NCBI RefSeq assembly: GCF_024652905.1
Contig: NZ_CP102428.1
Location: 4,262,001-4,326,000 of the forward strand
Source of the DNA: Pseudomonas oryzihabitans
GTDB taxonomy: Bacteria; Pseudomonadota; Gammaproteobacteria; Pseudomonadales; Pseudomonadaceae
Direction of reading: 5' to 3'
DNA: 64,000 bases
Shown here: in pieces, positions 1-9,989 of the stretch
How positions within the stretch are numbered: the first letter of the stretch is position 1
Layout of the letters: the number at the start of each line of letters is the position of its first letter
Notes under the pieces: generated by a model
Told to the model about the DNA's origin: nothing
The model's input: only the letters and a program-made list of their open reading frames with translations
Database searches by the model: none
Position numbers and translations under genes: made by a program

Positions 1-758
1 TCCTCGCGCAGGTGCAACTGCACGCAGGGTTCGTCGAGATAGATGGCTGGCGTCAGGCGCAGGTGCACGCCGAGGGTGCTGCCGTCCTGGCGGACGCACC
101 GGCAATCCAGTTCGAGGGGGCTGGGAGCGTCGCGCAACTGACGGAAGGCCTCGCGCAGCGCCGGCTGGTCGGCGGCGGCGATGAGGTCCATCAGCGGCGT
201 GATTTCCAGGTCTTCCGCGGAGGGATAACCCAGCAGCTCCACATAGGCCGAGTTGACGTGGATATGCAGGCCGTCGTGGACATAGGCCACCGCATCCACG
301 GCATTGGCCAACAGCAGCTGGCAGCGCTGCTCGGCTTCGGCCAGGGCCTGTTCCAGGCGCCGGCGTTCGTGGCGCTCGGCCAGATTGCCCAGTTCGCGCA
401 GGCTGGCCAGCAGCAGGTGCTCGTCGTTGTCGCTGGCGATGCCGTCGCGGGCGCCCAGGCGCAGGGCTTCGAGCACCGCCGTGGGCTCCTCGGGTGCCAC
501 CCGCTGGATGACGGCGAGCTGAGGCGCCCGACGGCGCAAGAGACGCAGGGCGGCCAGGCTGTCGAGCTCAGGAGAAGGTGGGGCGAGGATGGCGAGGTCC
601 CAGGATTGGGACAGGAGTTCGTCGAGATCCGCGGGGTCGGCCAGACGGTGGGCCCGCGTTGCCCGTCCGGCATTGCGGAACAGGCTGACCAGACGTTCCG
701 CCTCGTTCTGCGATGCTTCGAGCAGCAACAGGCGGATCGCACTGTGTTCGGCAGCCAT
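1..758 (-). CDS. fimX: FimX-like c-di-GMP protein, N-terminal part (cut by window edge)
   Basis: The reading frame starts at the ATG whose complement lies at 756-758 and is still open at base 1, so only about 252 N-terminal residues are visible. Residues 6-120 look like a receiver-type domain (hydrophobic IRLLLLEASQ strand) and residues 140-250 like a PAS domain (AVDAVAYVHDGLHIHVNSAY). FimX of P. aeruginosa has this REC-PAS start followed by degenerate GGDEF and EAL domains; it binds c-di-GMP at the cell pole and drives type IV pilus assembly. The GGDEF and EAL parts are outside the window, so this identification rests on the N-terminus and on the neighbours (PilZ-like gene, psd, rhdA in the P. 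aeruginosa order). Another REC-PAS-GGDEF-EAL protein is the alternative. Confidence 0.72.
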   Translation of the reverse strand, partial: MAAEHSAIRLLLLEASQNEAERLVSLFRNAGRATRAHRLADPADLDELLSQSWDLAILAPPSPELDSLAALRLLRRRAPQLAVIQRVAPEEPTAVLEALRLGARDGIASDNDEHLLLASLRELGNLAERHERRRLEQALAEAEQRCQLLLANAVDAVAYVHDGLHIHVNSAYVELLGYPSAEDLEITPLMDLIAAADQPALREAFRQLRDAPSPLELDCRCVRQDGSTLGVHLRLTPAIYLDEPCVQLHLRE

Positions 759-798
759 GGTCTACTCGCACCCTGGCGATAACGACAATCCCTCGAAG

Positions 799-2583
799 CT
801 ACAGAGACTTCCACAGCGAGTCAAAGTCTTCCTCCAGCCGCGCACTACCACTCGAAGGCCCTCCGTTAGGCTGAGCTCCGGTCTGTTCCAGCAGATGATA
901 TTCGAAGACGCTGAAGCTGACCGTCATGCTGCGGCGCCGGTCGAGCATGCCACGCTGTTCGTTACCCTGCTGATTGATCTGCACCTTGCTGCCTTCCTGG
1001 AAGGGCAGGCGCGGCGCGATCAGCGTCGGCGCCTGATCGATGGCCTTGATCTCCGGCAGCAGCAGCGCACGCAGGTACTGGCTGTTCTGCTCGGCCTTGC
1101 GCAGCAGCTGCAGACCGCAGGGCCGCGCGGTGGGCGCCAGCAGTTCGACGCCCATCTGGGTGCCACTGCCGGGCACCTGGCGTACCCAGCGCACCACCGC
1201 TGGGCCCCAGTTGTGATCCTCGGGCAGGCGCACGCCGAGCAGTTCACCGGCCTGTAACTGTTCGGGCACTTCGCCGCTCCAGCTCAGGCAATAGCCACCG
1301 GGACTGTGGTTGACCACCTGTACCGCATGGATCGGAAAGGCCGGACTGGCCGCCTCGCCGTCGCCGGGCAACACGTCGTAGTGGATTTCCTCCAAGGCCT
1401 CGGTGCTCCAGTCCAGGGCATCGGACGCCCGGGTGTCGGCATCGAAGGCCAGCGACCAGACGTCTTCCTTGGGTTTGGGGGCAAAGGTTTCCGGGGCCGC
1501 CGCGGCCGACAGCCGCAGGGTGTCGGCGAACACCTGGCCACCCGCGAGTTGGTAGTGCAGGGCACTCATGCCGATGCAGACCTGTACCTGACCCTGACCG
1601 GGCATGCGCTGGAAGGCGCGATCCGCCTCCTGACCCCAGGCCCCGACCAGGTGTTGCAGCAGATCCAAAGACAGATCGCCGTGCACCGGCAGGCGCGCGC
1701 GTGGTCGCTGTTCCGGCGCCAGGGCCAGATAGTCCTCGATGGCCTGCACCAGCTGCTGCGGGGCGAGCCCCAGGAGGCCACTGAGGTTGGCTTCGCGCAG
1801 CAATGAGCGATAGCGCGGCGGGGCGTCGATCTGTGGCGCCACCACCATCAGGGTACCGTTCTGCTCGGGGCCTTGCAGGCGGATCAAGCCGGCCCAGTCG
1901 TCCAGGTGCAGGGTCAGCTGGGCGATATGGCTCTGGCGCAGCTGGTTGCAGCGGGCGGCGCCAAACAGCAGGGCGGCGCCATAGGCCTGGGTGATGGTCT
2001 GGCTGCCGTCGCCGGGCAGCAGTTCATCGCGAATCTTCTGGTTGTGCAGGCCAGTGGTAACCGCCAGCCGATAGAGTTGGTGCAGCTCCAGCCAGAGGTT
2101 GTCGTGCACCGGTGTATAGAGCTGGGCGGCGCGGATCAGCGGCCCGAGCAGGGCGCGCAGGGCGCGCTGGATGGCCGTGGCGAGCAGCGTGCTGCGTTCG
2201 CCGCGCTCGCTTTCCTCGACCACGATCAGCTTGTAGCCGGCGGCCAGCAGGTTCTGCAGGGCCTGGCAGAGATTGGCGACCTTGCGCGAGCGCTCGTCGA
2301 GCACGATGGCTTGATTGAGCACATGGCGTTCGAGCAACTGGCAGACCCGCTGCACATCCGGACGCAGGGATTCGAGCAGGCGCAGCCGGGCTTCCGGTGT
2401 CAGGATCAGCCGATTGAGCTCCAGCAGCCCCTGATAGAGCAGCCGGGCGAATTCACCCAGCTTGGCCCGCGGCAACTGCTCCAGCCAGCGCTTGAGGCCG
2501 GCTGGTGTGGCGTCACAAAACGTCAGGCTGCGCTGATCGGGCGTCGGTACCCGCAACATGAGCTGTGGCCTTTTGCTATCCAT
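799..2583 (-). CDS. PilZ-like domain protein next to fimX
   Basis: This 594-residue protein ends 40 bases upstream of the fimX start and is probably co-transcribed with it. The first 370 residues are mostly helical with no family I recognise. Residues about 420-500 contain VVNHSPGGYCLSW followed by a strand ending GVELL, which fits the (D/N)xSxxG signature and closing strand of a PilZ c-di-GMP-binding domain; the usual RxxxR arm is not obvious directly upstream. It corresponds to PA4958 by position, and may be the gene some authors call fimW, but I am not certain of that name. A role as a c-di-GMP effector in surface behaviour is an inference from the PilZ-like segment and the fimX neighbour. 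No signal peptide or membrane segment is seen. Confidence 0.75.
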   Translation of the reverse strand: MDSKRPQLMLRVPTPDQRSLTFCDATPAGLKRWLEQLPRAKLGEFARLLYQGLLELNRLILTPEARLRLLESLRPDVQRVCQLLERHVLNQAIVLDERSRKVANLCQALQNLLAAGYKLIVVEESERGERSTLLATAIQRALRALLGPLIRAAQLYTPVHDNLWLELHQLYRLAVTTGLHNQKIRDELLPGDGSQTITQAYGAALLFGAARCNQLRQSHIAQLTLHLDDWAGLIRLQGPEQNGTLMVVAPQIDAPPRYRSLLREANLSGLLGLAPQQLVQAIEDYLALAPEQRPRARLPVHGDLSLDLLQHLVGAWGQEADRAFQRMPGQGQVQVCIGMSALHYQLAGGQVFADTLRLSAAAAPETFAPKPKEDVWSLAFDADTRASDALDWSTEALEEIHYDVLPGDGEAASPAFPIHAVQVVNHSPGGYCLSWSGEVPEQLQAGELLGVRLPEDHNWGPAVVRWVRQVPGSGTQMGVELLAPTARPCGLQLLRKAEQNSQYLRALLLPEIKAIDQAPTLIAPRLPFQEGSKVQINQQGNEQRGMLDRRRSMTVSFSVFEYHLLEQTGAQPNGGPSSGSARLEEDFDSLWKSL

Positions 2584-2626
2584 TCGCCGCGCGCACTCCT
2601 GTTTCGATGGGCAATGAACCGCGCAT

Positions 2627-3535
2627 CTAGGCGAGAGACCCTGGCTCGGAAACGGTGGTCAAGGGGGCCGGCGTGGTCGGAACCCCCAGCAGTTGCCCCA
2701 TGTTGACGGTGGACAGGGCGCCGAGTTCAGCGGACCAGTTCACCGCGTCCGGACCGAACAGCACGATGGCGGTGGAGCCCAGCTTGAAGCGACCCAGCTC
2801 GTCGCCGGTGCGCAGGGTGATGGGCGCACGCGCGGCCTCGTCGTAGGCGAAACGCTTGAGTTCGCGCTTGGGTGGCGTGACCAGGCCGGCCCAGACCGTC
2901 TCGATGCTGGCGACGATCATGGCACCGACCAGGATGACCGCCATGGGGCCCACGGCGGTATCGAAGATGCAGACCACCCGCTCGTTGCGGGCGAACAGCT
3001 CGGGCACGTTCTCGGCGGTGAGCTGGTTGACCGAGAAGATGCGCCCGGGCACATAGACCATCTCCTTCAGGGTCCCGGTGAGCGGCATGTGCACCCGGTG
3101 GTAGTCCTTGGGCGACAGGTAGATGGTGGCGAAATGGCCGCCCATGAAGGGCGCGGCGCGCAGGCCGTCGCCACCCAGCAGCTCCAGCAGGCTGTAGCTG
3201 TGGCCCTTGGCCTGGAAGATGCGGCCGTGCTCGATGCGGCCGAGCTGGCTGATGGCGCCGTCGCTGGGGCTGACCACCACGCCGGGCTCGGCTGGCAGCG
3301 GGCGGGCACCGGGCTTGAGGGCGCGGGTGAAGAAGGCGTTGAAGTTCTCGTAGGCGGTGGGGTCTTCCACCTGGGCCTGGCGCATGTCGACGTCATAGTG
3401 ACGGACGAACCAGCGGGTCAGCAGATTCTTGAACCAGGGCGCCCGGCACTCGGCGAAGCCACCGATCACCCGCGACAGCAGATGGTGCGGCAGCAGGTGC
3501 TGGGCAAGGATGAACAGTCGGTCTTGCAGTTTCAT
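2627..3535 (-). CDS. psd: Phosphatidylserine decarboxylase proenzyme
   Basis: Psd converts phosphatidylserine to phosphatidylethanolamine at the inner membrane. The 302-residue product has the bacterial Psd features: an amphipathic N-terminus ([12 protein letters not shown]), DYHRVHMPL in the core, and the LGST self-cleavage site near residues 252-255, where Ser becomes the pyruvoyl cofactor after autocatalytic cleavage into beta and alpha chains. The ATG at 3533-3535 is chosen because homologues start at the same DRLFI segment; a longer in-frame extension to 3604 would run into rhdA. It lies 16 bases downstream of rhdA on the same strand, so the two are probably one transcript. Confidence 0.96.
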   Translation of the reverse strand: MKLQDRLFILAQHLLPHHLLSRVIGGFAECRAPWFKNLLTRWFVRHYDVDMRQAQVEDPTAYENFNAFFTRALKPGARPLPAEPGVVVSPSDGAISQLGRIEHGRIFQAKGHSYSLLELLGGDGLRAAPFMGGHFATIYLSPKDYHRVHMPLTGTLKEMVYVPGRIFSVNQLTAENVPELFARNERVVCIFDTAVGPMAVILVGAMIVASIETVWAGLVTPPKRELKRFAYDEAARAPITLRTGDELGRFKLGSTAIVLFGPDAVNWSAELGALSTVNMGQLLGVPTTPAPLTTVSEPGSLA

Positions 3536-3551
3536 GAGAGGTCCTTGGCAG

Positions 3552-4361
3552 TCATTCGATGGGGGTATCGGGGTGGTTGCCCCATTCGCCCCAGGAGCCG
3601 GCATAGGCTTTGACGCGCGGATAGCCCAGAGCCTTGGCCGCGAGGTAGGTGAAGCCGGATCGGTGATGGGTCTGGCAGTGGGTGATGATTTCCTTGTCGC
3701 GGGTGATGCCCAGGCGCTCCAGTTCGGCGGCCAGGTCTTCGCGGATGCGCAACTGGCGCTCGCGATCCATGCCAGCGGTCCACTCGAAGTTGATCGCGCC
3801 GGGGATGTGGCCGCCGCGGGCGGTCAGCACCTTCTCGCCGCGGTATTCATCGGCGCCACGGGCGTCCCAGATGGCCAGGTCTTCGGCGCCCAACCGGCTC
3901 TGCAGATAGGCCAGGCTGGCGGTGGGCTCCTCGTGCAGGGTCAGGGCGACCGGTGCGCCCGCCGCAGCGGGTACCTCGGTGCTCAGCGGCAGGCCGGCGG
4001 CGATCCAGCCCTGGCGGCCACCGTTGAGGTAGTGATAGTGGCCGTGCCCGATGACATCGAGCAGCCAGATGAAGCGTCCGGCCCAGCCGCCGCCTTCGTC
4101 GTCATAGACCACGTAGACGGCCTCGTCGCGCTGGCCCAGTTCACCGAACAGCCGTTCCAGGTCCGCCTGGGCCGGTAGCAGGCCGGGTGCCGGCTTGCTG
4201 CCCAGCTGGGTGCGGGCGGGCGTGACATGGCGCGCGCCGGGCAGATGCCCTTCGGCATAGTGGGCGGCGCTGCAGAGATCCACCAGGATGAGTTCGGGCG
4301 CATCCAGGCGCGCCGCGAGATCGGCCGGTTCGATCACCAGGGGCAAGGCGGAAAAGGGCAT
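3552..4361 (-). CDS. rhdA: Rhodanese-like thiosulfate sulfurtransferase
   Basis: This is a two-domain sulfurtransferase of 269 residues that transfers sulfane sulfur from thiosulfate to cyanide or other thiophilic acceptors. An inactive N-terminal rhodanese domain ([17 protein letters not shown]) is followed by the catalytic domain ([14 protein letters not shown]) with active-site loop CQTHHRSG, catalytic Cys at about residue 229. It matches the well-studied single-chain RhdA type, including the [11 protein letters not shown] tail. It is transcribed ahead of psd with a 16-base gap, as in other pseudomonads. Natural substrate is not evident from the sequence. Confidence 0.94.
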   Translation of the reverse strand: MPFSALPLVIEPADLAARLDAPELILVDLCSAAHYAEGHLPGARHVTPARTQLGSKPAPGLLPAQADLERLFGELGQRDEAVYVVYDDEGGGWAGRFIWLLDVIGHGHYHYLNGGRQGWIAAGLPLSTEVPAAAGAPVALTLHEEPTASLAYLQSRLGAEDLAIWDARGADEYRGEKVLTARGGHIPGAINFEWTAGMDRERQLRIREDLAAELERLGITRDKEIITHCQTHHRSGFTYLAAKALGYPRVKAYAGSWGEWGNHPDTPIE

Positions 4362-4418
4362 CGCGGATTTCCCGTCGGTCCGTAGAAGGTGAAGTGTACC
4401 GAGGTTGACCGGCCAGCG

Positions 4419-5936
4419 TCAGGCCGGTCGTGCCCGCGGACGATTGGCGAAGGTGCCGATGGCGCGCTCGATGCAGGTGAAGGTCTTGTCCAGCGCCGCG
4501 GTCCGGCGGGGATCCGCTGGCTGTAGTTCGCTGTCCAGGATCGCCAGCAGCACCACCCGTTCGCCGAAGCCCAGACTGCGCAGCCAGAGCCGCTCGTTGC
4601 TGAACAGCCGGCGCAGATCGGCGGGCAGGTGCGGCGCGAAGCGCGCTCGGTTGCCGTCATCGATGCGTAACTGGCCGGGGCTGCCGAACAGCTTGGCCAG
4701 CAGCGGGTGGCTGGCGATATCCAGTTGCAGGCCGGGGGCGTCGTCCAGGCCGTGGTGCAACTGGACATTGCCCTTCTGGCCGTTGCGATCCGGTGTCAGC
4801 AACAGCAGCCGCGGCAGGCCGCAGGCCACCAGCGCCTGGCGGGCGCAATCGAACAGCTGGGGCAGGGTGGCGAAGGCGCTGGGCGTGTGCAGCAGCTGCT
4901 CGCAGAGCCCGCGCCAGCGCTGTGCCTGACTCTCGCTGGCGACCTGTACCCGGGGCACCGGCTTGAGGCGCCGTTCGCCCGGTGGCCAGACCAGGCCCTC
5001 GGCCGGATGCCAGAGGCCGGGTCGGGCATGGCGCTGGGCATCCTGCACCGCCAGTTCATGGCTGCGACTCTGCACCCGTGCCAGCGGCAGTTGCAGATAG
5101 AGGGCACTGAAACGCTGCCAGCGCAGGGTATGAGAACCATCCCAGGCATGGTGGCTGGCCAGGGCCAGACCGTTGGCCAGCAGGATGGTGTTGCCGGGAT
5201 GGGTCAGCCAGCGGCGCAGATTGGGGTCTTCGTCGAGGCGCTGCTGCTGTTCGAGGGGATCGTCGCCATGGGCGATGTGCAGCGCCCTGACCAGTTGCCG
5301 GCGATCCTGGTCCAGCAGGCGATAGCTTTCCACGATCCACTCGGGCAACTGCCAGTGACGGGCCAGCGCCTGGCACAGGCGGATCGCCGGCACGCCGAGC
5401 AGCTCGCGCTCGACCTTGAGCGCCGGTTCGCCTTCGCCCAGCACCCGCCGTTCCCATTCCTCGAAGAGTTCCGGATAACGGGTCGCCAGCGGCCAGAGCG
5501 GCGCCAGAAAGAGCAGGGCGGCCAGGCGAATGTCCGGCCACAGCCGCGCCAGGGGCACGCCGAACAGGCCCAGCCCCAGGGTCATGGCGTGCTGGCTGAC
5601 CAGGCATAGCTGCCGCAGCGGACGCGGCAGGCGCTCCTCGGGCAGGGTCGGCTGGCGGGCGATCAGGTACTCCGCCGGCCCGAGACCGACGCGGCCGAGC
5701 ACGGCCTCCAGACTGGCGGCCGGATCGCCAAGGCTGGCATGGCCGCGATTGGCCTCGCGTAGCAGGGCCAGCGCCAGGGGTGGTGACTCGCAGAGCCGTT
5801 CGGCGATCTCATGCAACGCCAGACGGCCATCGGCCAGGGTGCGGCGCAGACGCTCCGCGGTGGCGGTGGCCACCGGCAGGCGTACGCCTTCCAGGTGTTT
5901 GACCCAGTCTTCGACGGTGTTTGGGCGGCTGGACAT
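4419..5936 (-). CDS. HDOD domain protein (PA4955-like)
   Basis: A 505-residue cytoplasmic protein. Residues 15-200 (RLPVATATAERLRRTL ... AERLCESPPLALALLREANRG ... VGLGPAEYLIARQ) have the helical layout of an HDOD domain, a non-catalytic relative of HD phosphohydrolases found in signalling proteins. The C-terminal half (about 320-500) may be a degenerate GAF-like sensor, but that is a weak guess. It is divergent from motA across 117 bases and precedes rhdA by 57 bases on the same strand. The position equals PA4955 of P. aeruginosa. No function is established by the sequence. Confidence 0.8.
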   Translation of the reverse strand: MSSRPNTVEDWVKHLEGVRLPVATATAERLRRTLADGRLALHEIAERLCESPPLALALLREANRGHASLGDPAASLEAVLGRVGLGPAEYLIARQPTLPEERLPRPLRQLCLVSQHAMTLGLGLFGVPLARLWPDIRLAALLFLAPLWPLATRYPELFEEWERRVLGEGEPALKVERELLGVPAIRLCQALARHWQLPEWIVESYRLLDQDRRQLVRALHIAHGDDPLEQQQRLDEDPNLRRWLTHPGNTILLANGLALASHHAWDGSHTLRWQRFSALYLQLPLARVQSRSHELAVQDAQRHARPGLWHPAEGLVWPPGERRLKPVPRVQVASESQAQRWRGLCEQLLHTPSAFATLPQLFDCARQALVACGLPRLLLLTPDRNGQKGNVQLHHGLDDAPGLQLDIASHPLLAKLFGSPGQLRIDDGNRARFAPHLPADLRRLFSNERLWLRSLGFGERVVLLAILDSELQPADPRRTAALDKTFTCIERAIGTFANRPRARPA

Positions 5937-6053
5937 ACGACGGTCGCCTTGAAATTTGATGAAAGGCCTTCAGTCCGGGGCGCCGGGTCCGATAAAGGGG
6001 ACGTGAGGGCAGATCCCCGGCTCAATTTTCCTTAGCACACAGTATTCCCAACC

Positions 6054-6905
6054 ATGGCAAAAATCATCGGCATCATCGTGATATTCGCGGCTGTCCTCGG
6101 CGGCTACATTCTCGCGCATGGCAAGATCGCTGCGATCATCCAGCCGCTCGAGGTCCTGATCATCGGCGGTGCCGCCCTGGGGGCCTTCTTGCAGGCCAAC
6201 CCGGGCAGCACCTTCATGCAGGTGTTCAAGAAGTCGCTGAAGATGTTTGGCAACCGCTTCACCCACGCCTTCTACCTGGACGTGCTCAAGCTGCTCTACG
6301 AGATCCTCAACAAGAGCCGGCGCGAGGGCATGATGTCCATCGAGGCGGATGTCGAGGATCCCAAGGCCAGTCCGATCTTCAGCAAGTACCCGAACATCCT
6401 CAAGGATGAGCGGATGACCGCCTACGTCGCCGACTACCTGCGGCTGATGTCCTCCGGCAACATGGCACCCCACGAGCTGGAAGGCCTGTTCGACATGGAA
6501 CTGGCGGGCATCAAGGAAGAGCTGGAGCATCCGTCCCACGCGGTATCGCGGGTCGCCGACGGCCTGCCCGGCTTCGGCATCGTCGCCGCGGTACTGGGTA
6601 TCGTGATCACCATGGGTATGCTCGGCGAGGGTGACCAGGCGGCCATCGGTGGCCACGTGGGCGCCGCGCTGGTAGGTACCTTCCTCGGTATTCTCGCGGC
6701 CTACGGCTTCTTCGGCCCCCTGGCGACCTGCCTGGAGCACGACGCCAAGGAAGAGCTCAATGTGCTGGAGGCCATCAAGGCCTGCCTGGTCGCCGCCGCC
6801 AGCGGCATGCCGCCCACCGTCGCCGTGGAATTCGGCCGCAAGGTGCTGTTCCCGGCGCACCGGCCGTCCTTCAGTGAGCTCGAGCAGGCCATGCGGGGCA
6901 GCTGA
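6054..6905 (+). CDS. motA: Flagellar motor stator protein MotA
   Basis: MotA forms, with MotB, the proton-conducting stator that turns the flagellum. The 283-residue protein shows four hydrophobic segments (about residues 5-22, 32-50, 165-190, 200-220), a large cytoplasmic loop between TM2 and TM3, and the conserved segment DGLPGFGIVAAVLG with the proline-rich motif before TM3. The stop codon overlaps the motB start in a TGATG arrangement, implying translational coupling. Pseudomonads usually carry a second stator pair, motCD, elsewhere. Confidence 0.97.
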   Translation: MAKIIGIIVIFAAVLGGYILAHGKIAAIIQPLEVLIIGGAALGAFLQANPGSTFMQVFKKSLKMFGNRFTHAFYLDVLKLLYEILNKSRREGMMSIEADVEDPKASPIFSKYPNILKDERMTAYVADYLRLMSSGNMAPHELEGLFDMELAGIKEELEHPSHAVSRVADGLPGFGIVAAVLGIVITMGMLGEGDQAAIGGHVGAALVGTFLGILAAYGFFGPLATCLEHDAKEELNVLEAIKACLVAAASGMPPTVAVEFGRKVLFPAHRPSFSELEQAMRGS

Positions 6906-8065
6906 TGGACAACAACCAGCCGATCATCGTCAAGCGCATCAAGAAAAGCGCCGCCGGCCACCACGGCGGCGCCTGGAAGATCGCCTTCGCCGACTTCGCC
7001 ACCGCCATGATGGCGTTCTTCCTGGTGCTCTGGCTGATGTCCTCGGCCACCCCAGAGCAGAAGAAGGCCATCGCCGGCTACTTCCAGGATCCGATCGGCT
7101 TCACCGAAAGCGCCAGTCCCTATGTCATCGACCTGGGCGGCACGCCGACGCCGGCGCCCGATCGCACCCTGAATCCCGAGATCCAGGCGCAACCGGATTC
7201 GACCCAGAACAAGGTCAATCCGGACGTGCAGGAGCGTGCCGATCCCAACGACTCCAACCGCGTCGCGCCCGATCCCACCCAGGCGCCCGATCCGTCCGAC
7301 AAGCGCCAGCCCAACGACGCGGCCCAGCAGCAGAAGGATGCCAGTCAGGCGAAGATGGATCCGAGCCAGGCGGAAAAGATCGCCGAGCAGGTCGACAAGG
7401 AGCGCCTGGAGCTGTTGCTGCAGGAGCTGCAGAACAAGATCGAGCAGAATCCGGAATTGCAGAAGTTCAAGGACCAGATCCTGCTGGAAATCACCCAGGA
7501 CGGCCTGCGCATCCAGATCGTCGATGCCGAGAACCGGCCGATGTTCGACTCCGGCAGTCCGCGACTGAAATCCTATTTCGAGGACATCCTGCTGGCCATG
7601 GCCGACACCATTCGCCAGGTGCCGAACAAGATCAGCATCAGCGGCCATACCGATGCGGCGCGCTACAACGGCAAGGGTGACTTCAGCAACTGGGAGTTGT
7701 CCGCCGGTCGCGCCAACGCCGCACGCCGGGCGCTGATCGCCGGTGGCTATCCGGAAGAGCAGGTGGCGCGGATCGTCGGCTATGCCTCCTCGGCCCCCTT
7801 CGATCGCGAGCATCCGCTCAATCCGGTCAACCGCCGCATCGATATCATCGTCCTGACCAAGAAGGCCCAGCAGGCCATCGAGGGACGGGCCGGGAGCAGC
7901 CAGGCACCGAAGCCGGCGACCGATGGCGCGCCGGCTGCCAGTCGCAGCGGGGTCTCCAGTGGTGGCGTCAGCGCCACCGGCAATCTGGCGCAACCCATCA
8001 ACAACGCCGCCTTCAAGCAGCAGATCAACGCCTTCGACGCCGGCGTCATCCAGAGCAAGCCCTGA
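6905..8065 (+). CDS. motB: Flagellar motor stator protein MotB
   Basis: MotB anchors the stator to peptidoglycan. The 386-residue protein has one N-terminal membrane segment (about 25-47) containing the proton-binding Asp at residue 30 in AFADFATAMMAFF, a long Gln/Asp/Pro-rich linker (about 75-160) and a C-terminal OmpA-like peptidoglycan-binding domain (about 200-320) with the ISGHTDAARY motif and NRRIDIIV closing strand. A further 60-residue Ser/Ala-rich tail follows. It starts inside the motA stop codon. Confidence 0.97.
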   Translation: MDNNQPIIVKRIKKSAAGHHGGAWKIAFADFATAMMAFFLVLWLMSSATPEQKKAIAGYFQDPIGFTESASPYVIDLGGTPTPAPDRTLNPEIQAQPDSTQNKVNPDVQERADPNDSNRVAPDPTQAPDPSDKRQPNDAAQQQKDASQAKMDPSQAEKIAEQVDKERLELLLQELQNKIEQNPELQKFKDQILLEITQDGLRIQIVDAENRPMFDSGSPRLKSYFEDILLAMADTIRQVPNKISISGHTDAARYNGKGDFSNWELSAGRANAARRALIAGGYPEEQVARIVGYASSAPFDREHPLNPVNRRIDIIVLTKKAQQAIEGRAGSSQAPKPATDGAPAASRSGVSSGGVSATGNLAQPINNAAFKQQINAFDAGVIQSKP

Positions 8066-8228
8066 GCGGTCATGGCGATCGATAGGAAAATTCGCTGCTA
8101 GCGTTCGGTTTTTTCGTACGTTGACGTGAAGACGGCTGGTTAAGCTGCAGGGGTTTCATGACGGATCGGGCACCTTGCGCCCTGGCGCGCGGTCTCCCGA
8201 TCTCCGATTCCCTTGCAGGAGCCTTCCG

Positions 8229-8828
8229 ATGAGCAACGCCTTTATCGACACCATCAAGCGCCGCCGCAGCCAGTACGCGCTGGGCAAGAATCTGCCGCTG
8301 CCCCAGGACCAGGTCACCGCGCTGATCCAGGAGGCGGTCAAGCTGTCGCCCTCCGCCTTCAATTCGCAGAGCTCGCGCGCGGTGATCCTGTTCGGCGCCG
8401 AGAGCGACAAGTTCTGGGGCTTCGTCATGCAGGCGCTGCGGCAGATCGTGCCGGCCGACGCCTTCGCCGCTACCGAGGGCAAGATCAACAGCTTCGCGGC
8501 CGGCGCCGGCACCGTGCTGTTCTACGAGGATCGGCATGTCGTTGCCGGCCTGCAGGACAAGTATCCCGCCTATGCCGACAACTTCCCCATCTGGTCGGAA
8601 CAGGCCAGCGGCATCGCCCAGTTCTCGGTGTGGACCGCCCTGGCCAACGCCGGCATCGGCGCCAGCCTGCAGCACTATAATCCGCTGCCCGACGCCCTGG
8701 CCGCCGCCGAGTGGAAGCTGCCGGAGACCTGGCACCTGCGCGCCCAGATGCCCTTCGGTTCCAACGAGGGCGACTTCCCGGAGAAGGGCTTCATGGACGA
8801 TGCCGAGCGCTTCCGCGTCTTTGGCTGA
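8229..8828 (+). CDS. Nitroreductase family protein (YdgI/Hbn1-like)
   Basis: A 199-residue flavoprotein of the nitroreductase superfamily, predicted to use FMN and NAD(P)H to reduce quinones or nitro compounds. The N-terminus TIKRRRSQYALGKN matches the RRS(I/Q)R-type FMN phosphate loop, followed by LSPSAFNSQSSRAVIL, typical of the small fungal Hbn1/Frm2-like and bacterial YdgI group. The ATG at 8229 is preferred over an upstream in-frame start at 8175 because it has a Shine-Dalgarno AGGAG (8217-8221) and matches the family start. It is convergent with rsgA, with a shared terminator between them. This gene is not part of the conserved motB-rsgA junction I know from P. aeruginosa. Confidence 0.88.
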   Translation: MSNAFIDTIKRRRSQYALGKNLPLPQDQVTALIQEAVKLSPSAFNSQSSRAVILFGAESDKFWGFVMQALRQIVPADAFAATEGKINSFAAGAGTVLFYEDRHVVAGLQDKYPAYADNFPIWSEQASGIAQFSVWTALANAGIGASLQHYNPLPDALAAAEWKLPETWHLRAQMPFGSNEGDFPEKGFMDDAERFRVFG

Positions 8829-8844
8829 TAGTCGTCGATCGATA

Positions 8845-8870
8845 AAAACGCCGGGCTTGCCCGGCGTTTT
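8845..8870. terminator. Bidirectional rho-independent terminator
   Basis: An 11-bp perfect stem AAAACGCCGGG / CCCGGCGTTTT with a 4-base loop lies between the convergent nitroreductase and rsgA genes. The A run on one arm and T run on the other make it usable in both directions. Confidence 0.85.
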
Positions 8871-8872
8871 CG

Positions 8873-9895
8873 TTAGTAGCGCGATTCGCCTTCCAGGCTA
8901 GCCAGGATATGCCGGTAACTGGCCATCCGCTGCGGATGGATATCGCCGCGTTCCAGGGCCGCGAGCAGGGCGCAACCGGGCTCGCGCTCGTGCTTGCAGT
9001 CGCGGAAGCGGCAGTGGCCGAGGTAGTCGCCGAATTCCTTGAAGCCGGCTTCGACGTCGTCACGGCTGACGTGGCTGAGGCCGAATTCGCGAATACCGGG
9101 TGAGTCGATCAGGTCGCCGCCATCGGGAAAGTGGAAGAGTCGCGCGGTGGTGGTGGTGTGGGTGCCCTTGTTGGTCAGCTCGGACAGCGGCCCGACGCGC
9201 GTATCGACGCCCGGTAGCAGGGCGTTCACCAGCGACGACTTGCCCACGCCGGACTGACCGACGAAGACACTGACGTGTTCGTCCAGAGCGCTCTTGAGCT
9301 GGTCCATGCTCAGGCCGTTGTGGGCCGACACCTCCAGCAGCGGATAGTCCAGCTCGCGGTAGATGCCCAGCAGTTCGTCCAGCGCCGGACCGTTGTGCTC
9401 GTCGATCAGGTCGGCCTTGTTGAGCAGCAGCAGCGGCTGGATGCCGGCATGCTCGGCCGCCACCAGGTAGCGGTCGATGAGATTGGCATGGGGCGTGGGC
9501 AGCGGGGCGAAGACGATCACCAGGCGGTCGACGTTGGCCGCCACCGGCTTGAGCTGACCGCGCATGTCCGGTCGGCAGATCTCCGAATGGCGCGGCAACT
9601 GGGCGACGATGACGCCATTGCCCTGGATACCGGAGCGAAACACCACCTGGTCGCCCGTGACCAGGGTCGGCAGGTTGGCGCGCAGATGGCAGCGCTGCAG
9701 CCGACCTTCGCCATCTTCGACCTCCACCTGAACGCCGAAATGGGCGATCACCTGGCCCTGTTGTTCGGGGCCCAGGTCGCCACCTTCCAGTTCGTCGACC
9801 AGCTTGGATTCGCGCTTTTCCGCGCGAGCAGCGCGTTCAGTCTGGATTTTTTCGATCCGCCAGCTCTGGCGACGGGTCAGGTGGCGTTTGGCCAT
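8873..9895 (-). CDS. rsgA: Ribosome small subunit biogenesis GTPase RsgA
   Basis: RsgA (YjeQ) is a circularly permuted GTPase that helps the 30S subunit mature and releases RbfA. The 340-residue protein shows an N-terminal basic segment ([14 protein letters not shown]), an OB fold, then permuted G motifs with G4 NKADL before the P-loop [10 protein letters not shown] and a switch region TTTTARLF, and a C-terminal zinc knuckle [14 protein letters not shown]. The start at 9893-9895 is chosen because [10 protein letters not shown] is the family N-terminus; an upstream extension to 9991 would cover the promoter of the divergent methyltransferase gene. Confidence 0.96.
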   Translation of the reverse strand: MAKRHLTRRQSWRIEKIQTERAARAEKRESKLVDELEGGDLGPEQQGQVIAHFGVQVEVEDGEGRLQRCHLRANLPTLVTGDQVVFRSGIQGNGVIVAQLPRHSEICRPDMRGQLKPVAANVDRLVIVFAPLPTPHANLIDRYLVAAEHAGIQPLLLLNKADLIDEHNGPALDELLGIYRELDYPLLEVSAHNGLSMDQLKSALDEHVSVFVGQSGVGKSSLVNALLPGVDTRVGPLSELTNKGTHTTTTARLFHFPDGGDLIDSPGIREFGLSHVSRDDVEAGFKEFGDYLGHCRFRDCKHEREPGCALLAALERGDIHPQRMASYRHILASLEGESRY

Positions 9896-9989
9896 GGGAA
9901 GTCCGCGGGTTTCAGGGTCGAGGAGTCTAGCATTGGCCGCCTCTCGCGGATTACCTAAACTTGGCGCACCTCGTCGCTCTGGAGCCCCC